Part shown: piece after piece, positions 15,301 to 28,043 of the stretch
Layout: each line of letters starts with the position of its first letter
Position numbering within the stretch: the stretch's first letter is position 1
Assembly: GCA_921293015.1 (NCBI GenBank)
Contig: OV121087.1
Span: 7,638,501 to 7,702,500, forward strand
Length of the DNA stretch: 64,000 nt
From: Phorcus lineatus
Lineage: Eukaryota > Mollusca > Gastropoda > Trochida > Trochidae
Reading direction: 5' to 3'
Position numbers and translations under genes: made by a program
Notes under the pieces: generated by a model
The model's database searches: none
Told to the model about the DNA's origin: nothing
What the model saw: the letters and a program-made list of their open reading frames with translations, nothing else

Positions 15301-18300
15301 AGGGCTTCAAGGGTTCCCTCATCTGTTCAAGAGCACAGTGTGCCTCATTACCATCCAGACCTCTGTATTTCTGGAGAGCTTGCCAGATAGCCCAGATACG
15401 GTCAGTCTGGGAGTGGTGAATGTAGAACATGGGGTCGTATGATGCGTAATGAAGATGAGCAAGAGAGTGTGTCTTCTTTCCTCCAACCCATGAATGGACG
15501 CCATTGTGCAAGATCTCAAACTGAATTTCGAAGTCGCAATAATTTTCTTGCTCCAGTGCAAAGACAGCTTGTTTGAAGAACCAGTTGTCATAAAGGTGTT
15601 CTCCAGTTACAAACAGGTGATCCGCTTGTATGTCTCTTTCTGTCATGACATTTTCACCTTCAAACTCAATATGGGCTGAGAAGAAGGGGTTCTTTACCTC
15701 CTCATGTGTCCAGGGGTCGACATAGGTTTCCTTAGTCAACAGTTCTGGGAGATGGGTCTGGGGGTTTAACCAATCCCAGTATGGGACGCCAACATTGGAA
15801 CCATGTCTTTTCATACTATCCTGGAACTGGACAGAGTACAATCTGTGCCACTGTGGGAACGTTGCCATGCCATGCACACAGCAAGCATAACGTACCGAGT
15901 CGGCTGGGCTGGGACAGAGTGGGGGAAGAGCGTGGAAAGAAGCAATGGCTTGGAAACCATCTGGTGAATGGTCGTTCTGCATCTGGTCCAGAGCATGGAT
16001 AAGAGAAGAAGTCTCAAGAGTCGACAGTGAATTAATCTCTTTCCTCACCAGCATCTTTTCGGAGTGACCATGCTCATCTTCATGGCTTCCTGCAAAAGAA
16101 GAAAGCAAGGCTTATGTTATTTGCGAAATAAAAACAAAGTTATCAGAATGAATAATTTGTAATACAATGCACATTTCATTTTTCCTATCTTATTTCAAAA
16201 GAGTTCTTTATGCGTTGACTGTTTTGTATTATGATGATATGGATGTTAATCTTTGAAATTTTTACAACTTTAACCTAACAGATATGTGAAATTTCCACTA
16301 CAATACTATGTCAATATTTATCTACCTTCAGCAGGCACGAAGATTAGAGTTGGTTCGGGAAGAATACTGTGGTCGAGGTGAGAGCCATTGACTGCATGGA
16401 TGTCCGTCTTGACAGTAAAGTCGTGACTGTTTAGGTTGATTCCTAAATCATGCAAGGTGTGCGTAATTTCATACTTGTAAAGCCTGTCAAATCGGAAGTC
16501 CATCTCTGTCTCTCCTCCAAGTATTGTGAAGGATCCTGCGTGATGATTGCAGTTCTGCTCCCCATGGCTATCAAAGATGCATATGTAGATTTCAACATCA
16601 GCAGATGTTCCGATGTTGTGGAGCAGGAAACCAGCAAAAACTCGGTCATGCATCTTTCGTTCATGGAGCAACTCATTCAATTGTGGAATGCTGTAATGAT
16701 GGAACTCAAGGTCATCATACTTGTAACCAAAATGATTCTGGTAATCGAACCCATCGGCAGGCTGTGAATACTTCTTTGTCACCGGATCATGATTTATATC
16801 CATATCAAAAGGATGTATAGGCTTGTGCATCAAGTTGAGAGCACAATCTGCCTCATTGTAAGGCAGCTTTCTGAACTTCTGCAACTCTTGCCAGATTGCC
16901 CATATTCTGTCTGTGTTAGCGTGATGTAGGAAGAAGACTGGGTCAAAAGCTGTGTAGTCGAGGGATGACATGGAGTAGGTTGCCCTTCCTCCCAACCAGG
17001 AATGGAGAACGTTGTGTGCCAACTCAAACTGAATTTCAAAATCACAGTAATGCTCTTGTTCTAACGCCAACAGGACATTTTCGAAGAAGTAATCATTGTG
17101 GAAAAGTTCTTTTTGGGGATCTCTTGTTGTATCTGCATTTTCAAAACTTATGTGGCCACGGAAGAATGGATTAGGCTCGAATTTATGTGTTCGTGAATCA
17201 AAGTATGTTGCATCATTGATCAAATGTGGCAGCTCATCGAACTTTTGTGTCCAATCCCAGTAAGGAACTGCAACTCCGGAACCACTCTCAAGTAAGGCGT
17301 TCTCGACGTTCAGGAGATACAAACGATGCCAGTGAGGGAAGGTTGGCATTCCATGTACACAGCAAGCATAGTGGTGGCCATCTTTTTCACAGAGACCTGG
17401 TTTTCCATGGAACTTGGCCATGTTTTCATAGGTGCCATCCTCCTGGATGTGAAGGAATGCTGACCGTAGACTTTCAATCTCGCCCGCGTTCAGATCGTTC
17501 AGATTCTTTCTGATGTGGCTGGCGCCTGTGACCGCCTCATGGTAGTCTTCTCCTTCGTGTGTTTCTAAAACATGGCAAGGGTATAACTTCTTTCAGATTA
17601 TTATGATTCATACAAGGATTTGTAGTTTTGATTTTGTAAGAAACAAATAAATAAATCAATAAAGAAAGTAAATTGTAAACACGTAGCTGCGCTCGTTGCC
17701 ACCTTTACATATTTAATTGCAGACTAGCCAGTCCAGAACATATGGCGTGTATAATGGGGATAATTCATTATCAAAAACATACAGTGCCCAACGTCGCCCT
17801 AAAATCCACCTACATGTACCTACCATACAGTGTAACCCGCGACTAGAGCCACCTCTTTCTATCTTTTTTGCTTGATGAAGTCAGTGTTCTTCCCTCCCAA
17901 TTAATTTTGTTATATATTTTCACAACATTTAGCTGTTTGACACGCCAAGAGGTATTGAGTCGAACTCGTTTTTACAATTCATATTTTGGTATACGCAATC
18001 GCACTATTCCCTTTTTTAGAACGAAAGTAGACCTCGGCGAAACTTAAAAGGATTTTTACTGTAAAAACAAATATTACTTTCCAGGAAAAAACATAATGGT
18101 GTTCCCAATGTCAATTTCCTATTGTGGACTTAAGCTTGATTAGACAAAGACCAGCGTGGCCCAGCGAGATACGTAATTGGCACCTATTGAGGTGTATCAC
18201 AATGACTGATTAATAGCAAATGCGTAAATATGTTAGCTTGTTTCATTGAGCTGTTCGTAGTATGGCATTAATAATTGATCTATCCATTTTTGCAATTGAA

Positions 18301-21300
18301 TTGTCACAATGCCGTTCACGTTAGACCAATTATATTTCCCATACAGGTGTCAAAACAGAGAATACAATTAATGAAATTGGGAAAAATAAAACTTAATATA
18401 ATGTCCGTTTTATTTGTAAATTCGGTGTAGCATGAGACAATAAACCACCCTCTATGAGAGGGCGGCATGTTCATTGCGATCTTTTAGGTGAAACAAACGG
18501 TGGCCGTAATAAGCCGGCTCTACTTGTGATCTCTTGTGATCTTCTTAAATTACAATCCCTTTCACTGACCCATCACTTTAGGATTTAGTTTACGTAAGAA
18601 ATCAGAGTAGTACAGCTCGAAGTGATCAAACTAAATTATCGGTTTAGATATCTTAATGTTTGTATTTGAATTGATAAAGACCTAGATCTACAGGAAGAAA
18701 CATTGAATTGTAAAAATATGATATTATGTTATTTCTGTCATCTTAGGTGGGGGAATCAATGAAATGTCCCTACTGTTATCACTTAATGTGTTGTTGGTTT
18801 ACAAAATGTTCACAGCATTGATCCATCAAAATAGGATGTATGATCGCTAATTTTCAATCAAAATGATATCTTTAACATGCCGCATGCATTAAGATATCTC
18901 TAAGGTCTAAAATCAAGGCAGCAACACCATTAGAGAGTCTGAATCCTATATAAAAACTTTGTCCATGAATATGATAAGACTTACTTTTTTTAAATTGAAA
19001 AACAATACTTTGTGAAGCACAGATGCCGAATTTTTGCGATTGCATATGATGGTTGTTTGGGAAATATTCGTAGAAGAAATTCAATTTCATGAACTTATTA
19101 TTTGTCAGACATCGCAAATTTCAAACCCTGACTCAGAAAAATTACACTGAACAGACAATAAAGTTAAGGACATTTTCTTGGCATTTTCATTGGAAGGAGA
19201 AGCTACATTGAACTTTGCATTAAGAAGCCGTATATTTATCTGTATATATCAACAAAGAGGTATAACGTTGAATTCACAATAACATATTTTTTTTTTCTAT
19301 CATACATTTAAAAACAAATGCATACCTGCTCCATTTTCATGCAACACAGAGGGTTGTGGGTAGAGATGATGTCCCAAACTGGTCATATGGAGGTCGAAGG
19401 CTTCATACTCGATGTGGAATTTGTCGTGGATATCAATGTGGTGGTCATGCAATTGATGGGTGATATCGTATTTGTAGAGACGATCGAATTCCCATGGCAT
19501 TTCAGCTTCATCGCCTAAAATGTAGAATTCCCCTGCTTCGAAACACTCTGTCGTGCAGATCTGGAATTTTACAAGCACTGACTTATGGATACCGTGAAGA
19601 AGAAAACCTGCAAAGACTCTGTCTTGAGCCTTCCTTCTTTGTGTCTCACGGTCCAGCTGGGTGATTGACAGACCGTTGAACTCAAGAGTGTCGTACTCAT
19701 ATTCAAAGTTGTGCTGGTAGTCAAATACGTTGAACGGTACTGCATGGTCGTGCGTCTCTTTATCAGGATTGACTTCTCCACCCAGACCAAATGGCTGAAG
19801 CGGTTTCCTCATGGTAGAAATGGCACAGTTGGCGCTGTTGTATGGCTTACCTCTGTGTTTTTGCAAAGCTTGCCAAATGGCCCAGATCCTATCAGTGCTG
19901 GAGTGATGAAGGTAGAATATTGGGTCAAATGATGTATACCTAAGAGAAGCCATACTGTAAGGGTCGCTGCCACCGATAAGGGCATGGAGGAAGTTATGGG
20001 CAATCTCAAATTGGACCTCAAAATCGCAGAAATTGTCCTGCTCGAAGGCAAGGAGGACCTGTTCAGCTATACTTGTATAATGTCCAAATTCAACATGTTC
20101 AAACAATTCTGGACGTACACTCCTTGTTGTGTTATGATCAACAGCATCAATGTGGCCGTGATTCCATGGATTGGTCTTTGTCTCATGAGTAATTCCATCA
20201 ACGTAGGTCTCTGCGTCAGCCAACTCGGGAAGATGTTCCAGTGGACGGGTCCAATCCCAGTAGGGTAGGGCCCCACTATAACCATGTTTCATTAGGGCAT
20301 TTTCTGCCTGCACTGTGTACAGTCTGTGCCAATGCGGGAAGGTAGCCATTCCATGGACGCAACAAGAGAACTTGTGCTCAGCAGCTGGGCTCGGACACCA
20401 TTTTGGTTCACCATGAAACTCGCCTATTTTCTGGAAACCTCCATCGTGCTGAAGACCCTCCAATGCCCTTCTGAGAGAATTGACCTCTTCATCGGTCAAG
20501 TGGTCAACGTTCTTTCTGATGATATGATGATGCTCATGATGCTCCTCTGTATGTTCTGGAAGATAAATAAAAAAGAAAATGACTCTATTCAAATTTCGGC
20601 TCTGGGTCAATGAACATATCATTTTAAGCTGTTATCAGTTACAGATAAATCTTTACTGTAATGCAAAATCAATCTTACAACTGAGAGAAACGTGAAAATT
20701 TGTTTTTGCATAACTATTGCATTATTCGTTTTTTTTCGAAATTATTTATGAGAGATTTTATGTTGATTTATCGTTACATTTTGATCTAGTGGTAAAAGCA
20801 GATATATGATTTAACGCATAAGCAAAATATACCGACCATGTTTGTGTTCGAAGATGATTGCTGCAGGAGGAATGAGGTCGGAGGACAGTTCATGTCCCTG
20901 CATGTCTTTGATGTGGGTGGTCACTTTGAAGTCATGTCCGTCAATGTGAAGGGCCTTCAGTCCATCAGTGATATCATACTTGAACATGTAATCGAATCCC
21001 CATTTCATCTCCTTTTCACCTCCAAGGACGGCAAATGTTCCGACTTTATGTGGATCTTCGTCACCCTTCTGAACCATAATTTCTACAAGTGCTGATGTAC
21101 CAATATGGGAAAGGAAGAAACCTGCAAAGGTTCTGTCATGTTCTTGTTGACTGTGGATGTAAGCCTCAAGCTCTCCAAGGTTCATGCCTCCAAGACTTAG
21201 ATCATCGTAATGGTATCCAAGCACTTGTTCGTAGTCATAAACGTGCGTTGGGATAGCGTTTTCGTGCGTTTTCTCGTTGTCATTCAATGGTGATGCGAAG

Positions 21301-24300
21301 GCAAATGGTTTCAAAGGCTCTCGCTCCATTGACCATGCGCAGTGTGCTTTGTAAGGTTTGTGTCTTCTGATTTGGAGAGCTTGCCAGATGGCCCAGACGC
21401 GATCAACAAATGAATGGTGAAAGAAGAAGATTGGGTCAAAGGCTGTGTAATGCAGGGACGACATGGAGTGTATCTTCTCTCCGCCGATTAAGGCATGAAT
21501 AGCATTGTGGGTCATTTCAAATTGTACTTCAAATTCACAGAAGTCTTCCATTTCCAAAGCATAAATCATTTCATTGAAGAAAGCACTGTGGTGGCCAAAA
21601 TCTACATGTTTGAATAAATCATCATGAACGCTTCGCTCAGTGACACTATGTTCAAATGCAATTTTTGCATGATGGAATGGATTTGGTTTTGTTTCGTGGG
21701 TTAATTCATCAACGTAGGTCTCATTTGCAAAAAGTTCAGGCAGGTGATCCATGGGTTCCGTCCAATCCCAATAAGGTACACCGATAGGTGAGCCTCTTCT
21801 AACCAATGCGTCTTCAACCTGGACAACAAATAACCTGTGCCAGTGAGGGAAAGTTGCCATTCCATGGATGCAGCACGCCATTCTGTGGGCAGCATCTGGA
21901 CGAGGGCATTTGGCTGGGAGTCCGTGGAATTCAACTGTTGCTTGGTAACCATCGACGGAAGTATCATGCTGAAACCTCTCCATAGCACGTCTCAGTTCAT
22001 AAACATCCTCCCGTGTCAGGTCGTTCATGTTCTTTCTGGTTACAAGATGTGATTCATCAACGTGATGGGGTGCCTCTGTAGAAATATGAGACATTTTGAA
22101 TTTTTACTAAAATTAAATGCATGATAAACGAAATAACAATCACAAGACAATGTTCTGATACACACCTCCACTGACAAATAAGGTTTTTGCTTTAAGTGAA
22201 ATTTTTAAAAATAATTTTGTCTATTGTTTACATAATATCATAGAGCTATACATACCATCCATATGACCGCGCCTCGGTCTGTGGTACACAGTGGGTTGGT
22301 CAAGTAGATCATTTGGAAGGGCAGTTCCATTGACGCTGAAGATCTCAGCCTTTACGTAATAGTGACCGTGATTATCTTCATCAACTTCGTGGACAGTATC
22401 TGTCACGTCGTAATGGTAGGCTCTGTAGAACTGCCACTTCATCTCTGTAGGTCCACCCAACACAAAGAAGTCTCCAGCCTTTTCACAGTGATCCACGGCT
22501 TGCTCGTCATGGGATGGGCGGCAAACAAACACTACGACATTAGCAGAACCTCCAATTCCATGCAGCTTGAAACTTGCAAATATCCTCTCTGTGCCGGATC
22601 TTTCCTCTAGATAGTGGTTCAGCTCCTCTGGTGTCATACCATTCAGGGTCAAATCGTCATAGCTGAAATATTTTACTCAAGATTAACATTGCTGAATAGA
22701 TATTAAGACATAAAAAGTTGAATATCAAGGTGGTGTAGGAGAAAGTTAGCAGGTGCCATTTGATGAACTGATGAATGATCATCCTTCACTCTGATTTTCA
22801 ATGTACAATAGCAAAACACTTTGTGTACACATACGGGTAAGGTATCTAACTAAAATAAGGTTTTCAATAGGTCGGGTAATCACAATATTTTATTATCCAT
22901 ATGGTTGATGATAAGCGAGTTAATATTTTCGATACGAGCACATGTGCACATATCGCTTTTGGCGTAGATGATTGGTTGAAATTTGACCTTGAACTCTGTG
23001 AAAGAGACGAGGACTACTTACTCCATTCATAAATTTTACTCAGCGTAAACTTCATTCAAGTTTTCAATCACGATGAGACCAGATTACAAGTCAGGAGTTA
23101 TAACAACAATAAACGCATTCTATGTTCATAATTTGTCACTAAAAAACCAACGTCAACAAATATGAACTCTCGCTCGGGTAATACAACATTTGACACTCGT
23201 TTCGTATATATCATATGACACACTTGGTCGTGTAATAATCTCTATGTACTCACTGGTAGCCGAGGTTTGAGTAGTCGAAAGTATCGATTGGCTTGGCATG
23301 TGACTTGGTCAGTTCCAGATGGTTCTCGTCATGTGTAAAAGGCTCCATGGGAGAATGGATAAGGTTGTGAGCGCAATCAGCACTATTGGGATCCTTGCCT
23401 CGGATTTCCTGCAACTTCTGCCAAATGGCGAAGATACGGTCCACATTGGAGTGATGGAGGAAGAAGATAGGGTCGTACGAGGTGTACTCGAGGTGGGACA
23501 GGGAGAAACTGCAAAATTCAGTTTGAGGTTACTTGTGAACCGTCTCAGGAAACCATTTATAGGTTACAACTAACATTTTGACTCAGGTTATGAACAGGGT
23601 ACATCAAGCATTTGATAGCCATTTGTTCTCCTATATTTATCTTTTAACTAGTTATCTTACCACGTTCAAACATTTTAAATTCAAAGAATTAATGATATAA
23701 ACAATTCTGGATCATTTTCACGTTGCACAAACACAAAGGTAACCTTAAATCACTACGGTAGCCATGGTGCAATTTTAAAGAATGGCACTAAGGTAAACTT
23801 AGTGTAAAGTTTATTTAAGCAACATCCGGCTATGACAGACGACTGTAATAATTAAATATTTGATTCTATATTCGTTTTATCGTAATTAGATTTACAATAA
23901 CTTATAGTTAGTTATGAACGGATCTTTTTCAGAAGGATAGTAACAAGATCGCTTTTACTAAGATAGTCTTACTCATGTCTCCCTCCGACGAGATAGTGGA
24001 TTGCATTGTGGGCCAGCTCGAACTGGATCTCGAATTTGCAGAAATCGTCCTGCTCGAGGGCGTCCAGGATGCCGTCCAACAGGTGTGTGTGATGTCCCGC
24101 CTCCACCTTCTCGAAAAGACGGTCGTCCACAGCTCGTGCTGTCTTCTCTCCGATGTCCTTGATCTCTCCACGGTACCAGGAGTTGTCGTGAGCCTGCCAG
24201 TTAGAACCATTAGGGTAGGAAAACTGGTTTACTAGGATGGACTTGAGATCATAGTGTTACCGGGTTGGCAAGCTCGGAATATAAATTCTTTTTTCAATTT

Positions 24301-27300
24301 CTCGTACAAGTTGATGTCTCGACCTGGATACGAGATAGCCAGCAAGCAATCAAATACCTTAAAGCCTGAAGAGTCACAGATATTACTCTTGTAATGTCTT
24401 ACCTTGTAGCTTCGGATACAATCATTATATCACTTTCCTGGCTATGGCCTGGTAGTAACCAATCAGCTACATTGTTTCATTTGAGTATTTGAACTGTTGG
24501 AGTTAACAATGAAAGACTACACATACACTTGTGAAATATGCACATAATTGTATAGAACAAAATCAGTCAGAGATGTAAGGCAAAATTTCATTGGATGTAA
24601 ATAAGGACGGCATATGTGTTGCACAAGTTCACCGTTTGGGGATTTTGTAAGAAAAACTACATCCTTTCCATTTGTGAAAGAGGTTCACGTGGAGGTATTA
24701 CTTATATGGAGGCGTAGAAAAATTCGGTTTCAGAAAGGAACTTATGTCTGGTCAAGTAAAGGTCATTGAGATCTATATCACATTAAGAAAAGCTACCTTT
24801 CCCCCTGCCGGATCAACGTAGATCGGGTTTGAGACAAGATCAGGCAGGTGCGTGAGCTCCTTAGTCCAGTCCCAGTAGGGGATGCTGATGTGATCCTTCT
24901 TCATCATCAGTGCCCTCTCCAGCTGAACGACGTAGAGCCGATGCCACATGGGGAAGGAGGGCATACCGTGAAGACAGCACGCCACCTTGTGGCCATGTCC
25001 GTCATCACAGTTGGCTGGATGCCCGTGGAAGGCAGCCAGGGCCTGGTACCCCATGGGACCATCATCTTCCTCAAGATCGTGTAGAGCTGTTTGGAGGGCA
25101 ATCACCTCGAACTCTGTCAGGGAGTCCACGTTCTTCCTCTCCACATTCTCTGCAAAGAAAAACAGGTTGGGGGTACTTTTAGGTAGTTTGTTTCCTTCAA
25201 GCAGGGTAACACTGGCCACTTGACCGGCGTAGTCCTGGTCCGATACACTTCAATTTAAATCTAGTGCATCGCCGTAAAACAGGAAGCGGTCAGTAACCTC
25301 AGAGCACGTGTATTTTAAGTAATCCTACTATGATATTATAACAATGGCAGTGAACTATATAACAATTGGCTCAAAATGGGAAACAATCACTTCGTTCCTT
25401 TCCTTTAAACTTACTAAGAAAGGAACTTTAGATATTTAAATTACAGGGCGTTTTATGTTTCTTACTATTTATCATTTTCAGCAGTGAAGAGTAAATAACC
25501 ATTATAGTGACAATCCTATATTTTAAGGTTAGTTACCTGTGTCAAAAGAAATGAAATAAATGAAAAGTGTAAGTGCAAAATGTATAAATAAAGTATAAAA
25601 AATGATGTCATGAAAATATATTAATAATCATGATAATCGGAACTCATATTTTTTGTTAAGGACGGAAGAATGAACTACAATAATTTCAAAAATCTGTCTT
25701 GGATGCATCGGTTCATCTTTATGGCAACAAACTACATCGACTTATTTGTATCCATGACGTTCCTACAACGACCCTGGTTCTGTCAAGGCAAGCGACTTCA
25801 TTATTGTCTTCGTAAACATTCAGTGGAATCTCATAGTTCAAAGAAGAGACTTTATTTGTCGCAAGTACCCACCGATTTACCAATTTAAATAATATATTTG
25901 TTGTCAATACTCAGAAAATATTACTCATCATATGCTAATTTATATATATATGAATTATATATATGCGATTGATGTATGAATCGTTATCTCTTACTGTAAA
26001 AAATAATGTTATTCTTAAAATCGTATTCCTCAGTTCTCTCAAAACCGAAAGTAATATCGTCTTATGTTTTGAACTGAAATGCTGTTAAGATACATTACAT
26101 ACGCTAGTGTAAAAACATCGCGGTAAATGAATACATTTTCATAAAATAAAATATAAAATTGCATTCAAAAACCATTTCTTAGTATACTTGCCTTAAGATT
26201 TTTTCATACAAGAATTCGACTGATTCGATATCGACAACGAGTCGATGTCATTGGTATCAACACATAGAATACAACATCATCATTCCATCTCTAAGTAACA
26301 GAAAAGAAAGTTTATTGACTTACCAAACGCCAAGGTTCCCTGTAAAGAGAAAAAGAACATCGAAATCATTGATAATATTCCTGTGCGATTTTAAAATAAA
26401 AAATAAGGATATCTACTTTTGTGTCAAGACCATTGGCCAGTTAACCACCTACTAAACGGGCAAATTGTTTTCTTTGTTGAAGATAACAAATCACCCAATA
26501 TTAGTTTATTATACGTAAACTGCTAAAATCATAAAGATAACATCATGCATCATAAAAAAGATACCAATTATTTCACGCGTCTATCCAACAAGAAAATATA
26601 AGGCAATATTCAGAATGTCGAAAATTCAAAGTCCTTTCGAATTTCCAGTAAACATATTAGCATTTATATCAATTGCTTAAATTCGCAAAACAGCATAAAT
26701 AGGTAGTAAGATCATATCATTGCAAAAGTATTAGATCAGAAAATTAGATTTTCAATACAATGTAAATTTGTTTAAACACACTGCTTCATTGGAAAATTTT
26801 AGAATATGTCTTTGTTGTTATTTTTTTAACATCATCATCCCAGCAATTAGTTTGTATATATTAACTGACTTTCATTAAAAATGTAAAGGAAAGAAACAGT
26901 CTAAACTGAATAGTTCAGTATGGAATAAATAAAAGTAATATATTTATATATTTTCATAAAAGGGCATGTTTTATGCAATCACTAAATTGAAACTATTTCA
27001 CATATGTTACATGCATGTCACTTTTATAAACTATACGGAATCAAATGTCAGAATAGTTCGCAAATTACATTGAATAAAAATGTTGAAGTTCAAAACACAG
27101 TATTTGTTTTAAAGTGAGAAATAATAAACCTTTGAATCTAATCATTAATTGATCAAAACTACATAATTAAAACATTGAGACAACGATAAGCAAAACATAC
27201 CACACCGTTGCAAAAATATATGATCTCGTGCGACAATGTAACAAAATCATATTCAAAACCACTCTCTTATTTTTTCCTATGTTACCGTTAAAACATTTTG

Positions 27301-27989
27301 ACGTTCTCTCCTTATTCTCTTTACAAAGCCTATAAAAAGACACGCATCAATGTTTGTATAACATCTGTTTTGCCAGCATAAAATGATTTTTTAAAATCTC
27401 TTTGCGCTCTTGTATGACATTTCTTAGATATAAACTGGAAAAATAAATTCGAGATATAGGCTGTATATCAAGGATAGTTTACTCTTCAATGAATCGATGT
27501 AAAAGGGGCAGTAGTACGTGATTTCGTTTAGTAATGTTTTCAATTGCAGGTCAATGTTTTTGATCCAAAGAAACAGCTTTAAAACGTACAAACGTACCAT
27601 CATTGGTTAAGCTATGCAAATCCAGTTCCCTATCTCAAATAAATCAAAAGGGTTAACACGTAAATGGCCTAGCTCTTTGCCTGATCTTTGATTACGGATA
27701 ATTGAAATGATTGATTAGACGTTTTGATCCTATGGAGATGATAATAACATGTGGCATAAATAATGTTTATTGGAGAAATTTGAAGAAATAAGTATTTTAA
27801 AAAACTGCAACTACGCTTAGAAGATTGAAATTCTTTCTTGAATAATTGTTTCGAATATAAGTTCATTGTTGATTAAAACGCAAAACAAAAATGAAATTAC
27901 AATTCGAAAAATTAAAATGTACACTAAGATACTAAATAAGAATAACTCACCGCAAAAGCGAGGACACAGAGAAGCGTTGTGATCGCCAT
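7773..27989 (-). CDS. Hemocyanin, complete eight-functional-unit respiratory protein (16 coding exons)
   Basis: Extracellular type-3 copper oxygen carrier of hemolymph. Coding exons in transcript order: 27989-27951, 26339-26324, 25149-24797, 24193-23973, 23508-23254, 22662-22256, 22075-20837, 20555-19326, 17564-16326, 16089-14833, 14607-14417, 14179-13114, 12055-11837, 11401-11238, 10325-9500, 9307-7773. Total 10,257 nt = 3,418 residues plus stop, typical for a molluscan subunit (about 400 kDa). It has a signal peptide, then FU-a to FU-h. Each unit has the CCxHG thioether site, a HWHR copper-A motif, HNxxH and the DPxF...H copper-B motifs, so all eight look oxygen-binding. FU-h has the cupredoxin-like tail. 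Every border between units is a phase-1 intron; FU-a, -f and -g are also split internally. I saw no frameshift or premature stop. Confidence 0.97.
9500..12055 (-). CDS. Hemocyanin functional unit g (exons 13-15)
   Basis: Exons 12055-11837, 11401-11238 and 10325-9500, with junction phases 1, 1, 0 and 1. Exon 13 begins GHDADHHETAH and ends inside ACCAHG. Exon 14 carries GMASFPHWHR to NPFHH. Exon 15 carries copper B (HNAIHSWIGG, DPLFWLHHSNTDR) and the beta-sandwich domain. The first copper-A His is in AAYHGSP. I saw no sequon in this unit. Confidence 0.92.
13114..14607 (-). CDS. Hemocyanin functional unit f (exons 11-12)
   Basis: Exon 11 (14607-14417) begins RDINTRHMAPNH and ends GHE|GTATTG. 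Exon 12 (14179-13114) resumes in phase 0 with IACCIHGMPTFPHWHR, so the 237-nt intron falls just before the thioether Cys-His. Copper B: HNVIHYLVGG and DPIFFIHHSFVDK. An NKT sequon is present. Exon 12 ends GAAG|GTGAGA; the open frame continues into the intron with a Pro run that is not part of the protein. Confidence 0.92.
14833..16089 (-). CDS. Hemocyanin functional unit e (exon 10)
   Basis: A single 1,257-nt exon from acceptor TCTTTTGCAG to donor CACC|GTAAGT. Copper A: ASFHALP, ACCVHGM, FPQWHR (His of the HWHR motif changed to Gln; the ligand WHR is kept). Copper B: HNGVHSWVGG and DPMFYIHHSQTDR. An NGS sequon is present. Phase 1 at both ends. Confidence 0.94.
16326..17564 (-). CDS. Hemocyanin functional unit d (exon 9)
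   Basis: A single 1,239-nt exon from acceptor TGTTTTAG to donor GAAG|GTAGAT, phase 1 at both ends. Copper A: AKFHGKP, ACCVHGM, FPHWHR. Copper B: HNVLHSWLGG and DPVFFLHHANTDR. An NGS sequon lies near the C-terminus. The unit starts ETHEGEDYHEAV, well upstream of the first methionine in this frame. Confidence 0.94.
19326..20555 (-). CDS. Hemocyanin functional unit c (exon 8)
   Basis: A single 1,230-nt exon. It starts after TATCTTCCAG with a His-rich linker (EHTEEHHEHHH). Copper A: GEFHG, SCCVHGM, FPHWHR. Copper B: HNFLHALIGG and DPIFYLHHSSTDR. An NTT sequon is present. It ends at GCAG|GTATGC in phase 1. The following intron (17565-19325, about 1.76 kb) is the longest among the unit-bordering introns and shows no gene. 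Confidence 0.94.
20837..22075 (-). CDS. Hemocyanin functional unit b (exon 7)
   Basis: A single 1,239-nt exon encoding one whole unit. Copper A: VEFHG, ACCIHGM, FPHWHR. Copper B: HNAIHALIGG and DPIFFFHHSFVDR. An NET sequon is present. The acceptor is TTTCTACAG. Only the phase-1 donor CATG|GTCGGT keeps frame with FU-c; this donor is weaker than the others. The nearby GTATAT would shift the frame into a stop. Confidence 0.93.
22256..25149 (-). CDS. Hemocyanin functional unit a (exons 3-6)
   Basis: Four exons: 25149-24797, 24193-23973, 23508-23254 and 22662-22256. The first carries the N-terminus of the mature protein (ENVERKNVDSLTE) and copper A (AAFHGHP, ACCLHGM, FPMWHR). The second ends just after copper-B HNAIH in LVGGRHE. 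The third carries DPIFFLHHSNVDR. The fourth holds the beta-sandwich domain with an NGT glycosylation site. Junction phases are 0, 2, 2, and 1 out to FU-b. It is the most fragmented unit of the gene. Confidence 0.92.
26324..27989 (-). CDS. Hemocyanin exons 1-2: signal peptide
   Basis: Exon 1 (27989-27951) encodes 13 residues, MAITTLLCVLAFA, ending at donor GCG|GTGAGT. Exon 2 is only 16 nt (26339-26324), between CTTTACAG and GTAAGT, and adds GTLAF plus the first base of a Glu codon. The joined product is a textbook signal peptide, MAITTLLCVLAFAGTLAF, with mature FU-a starting near ENVERK. Phases are 0 then 1, matching exon 3. The two flanking introns are about 1.6 and 1.2 kb and hold no recognisable gene. 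Confidence 0.85.
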
Positions 27990-28036
27990 GATCCGGTTGG
28001 ATTACTCAACGATGCCAGGGCACCGGTTTCAGCCCT

Positions 28037-28043
28037 CTTTATA
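28037..28043 (-). promoter_or_regulatory. Hemocyanin core promoter TATA box
   Basis: TATAAAG on the minus strand (in GTGTATAAAGAGGGC), 48 bases upstream of the start codon at 27989. This implies transcription starting near 28010 and a very short 5' UTR. Confidence 0.7.
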
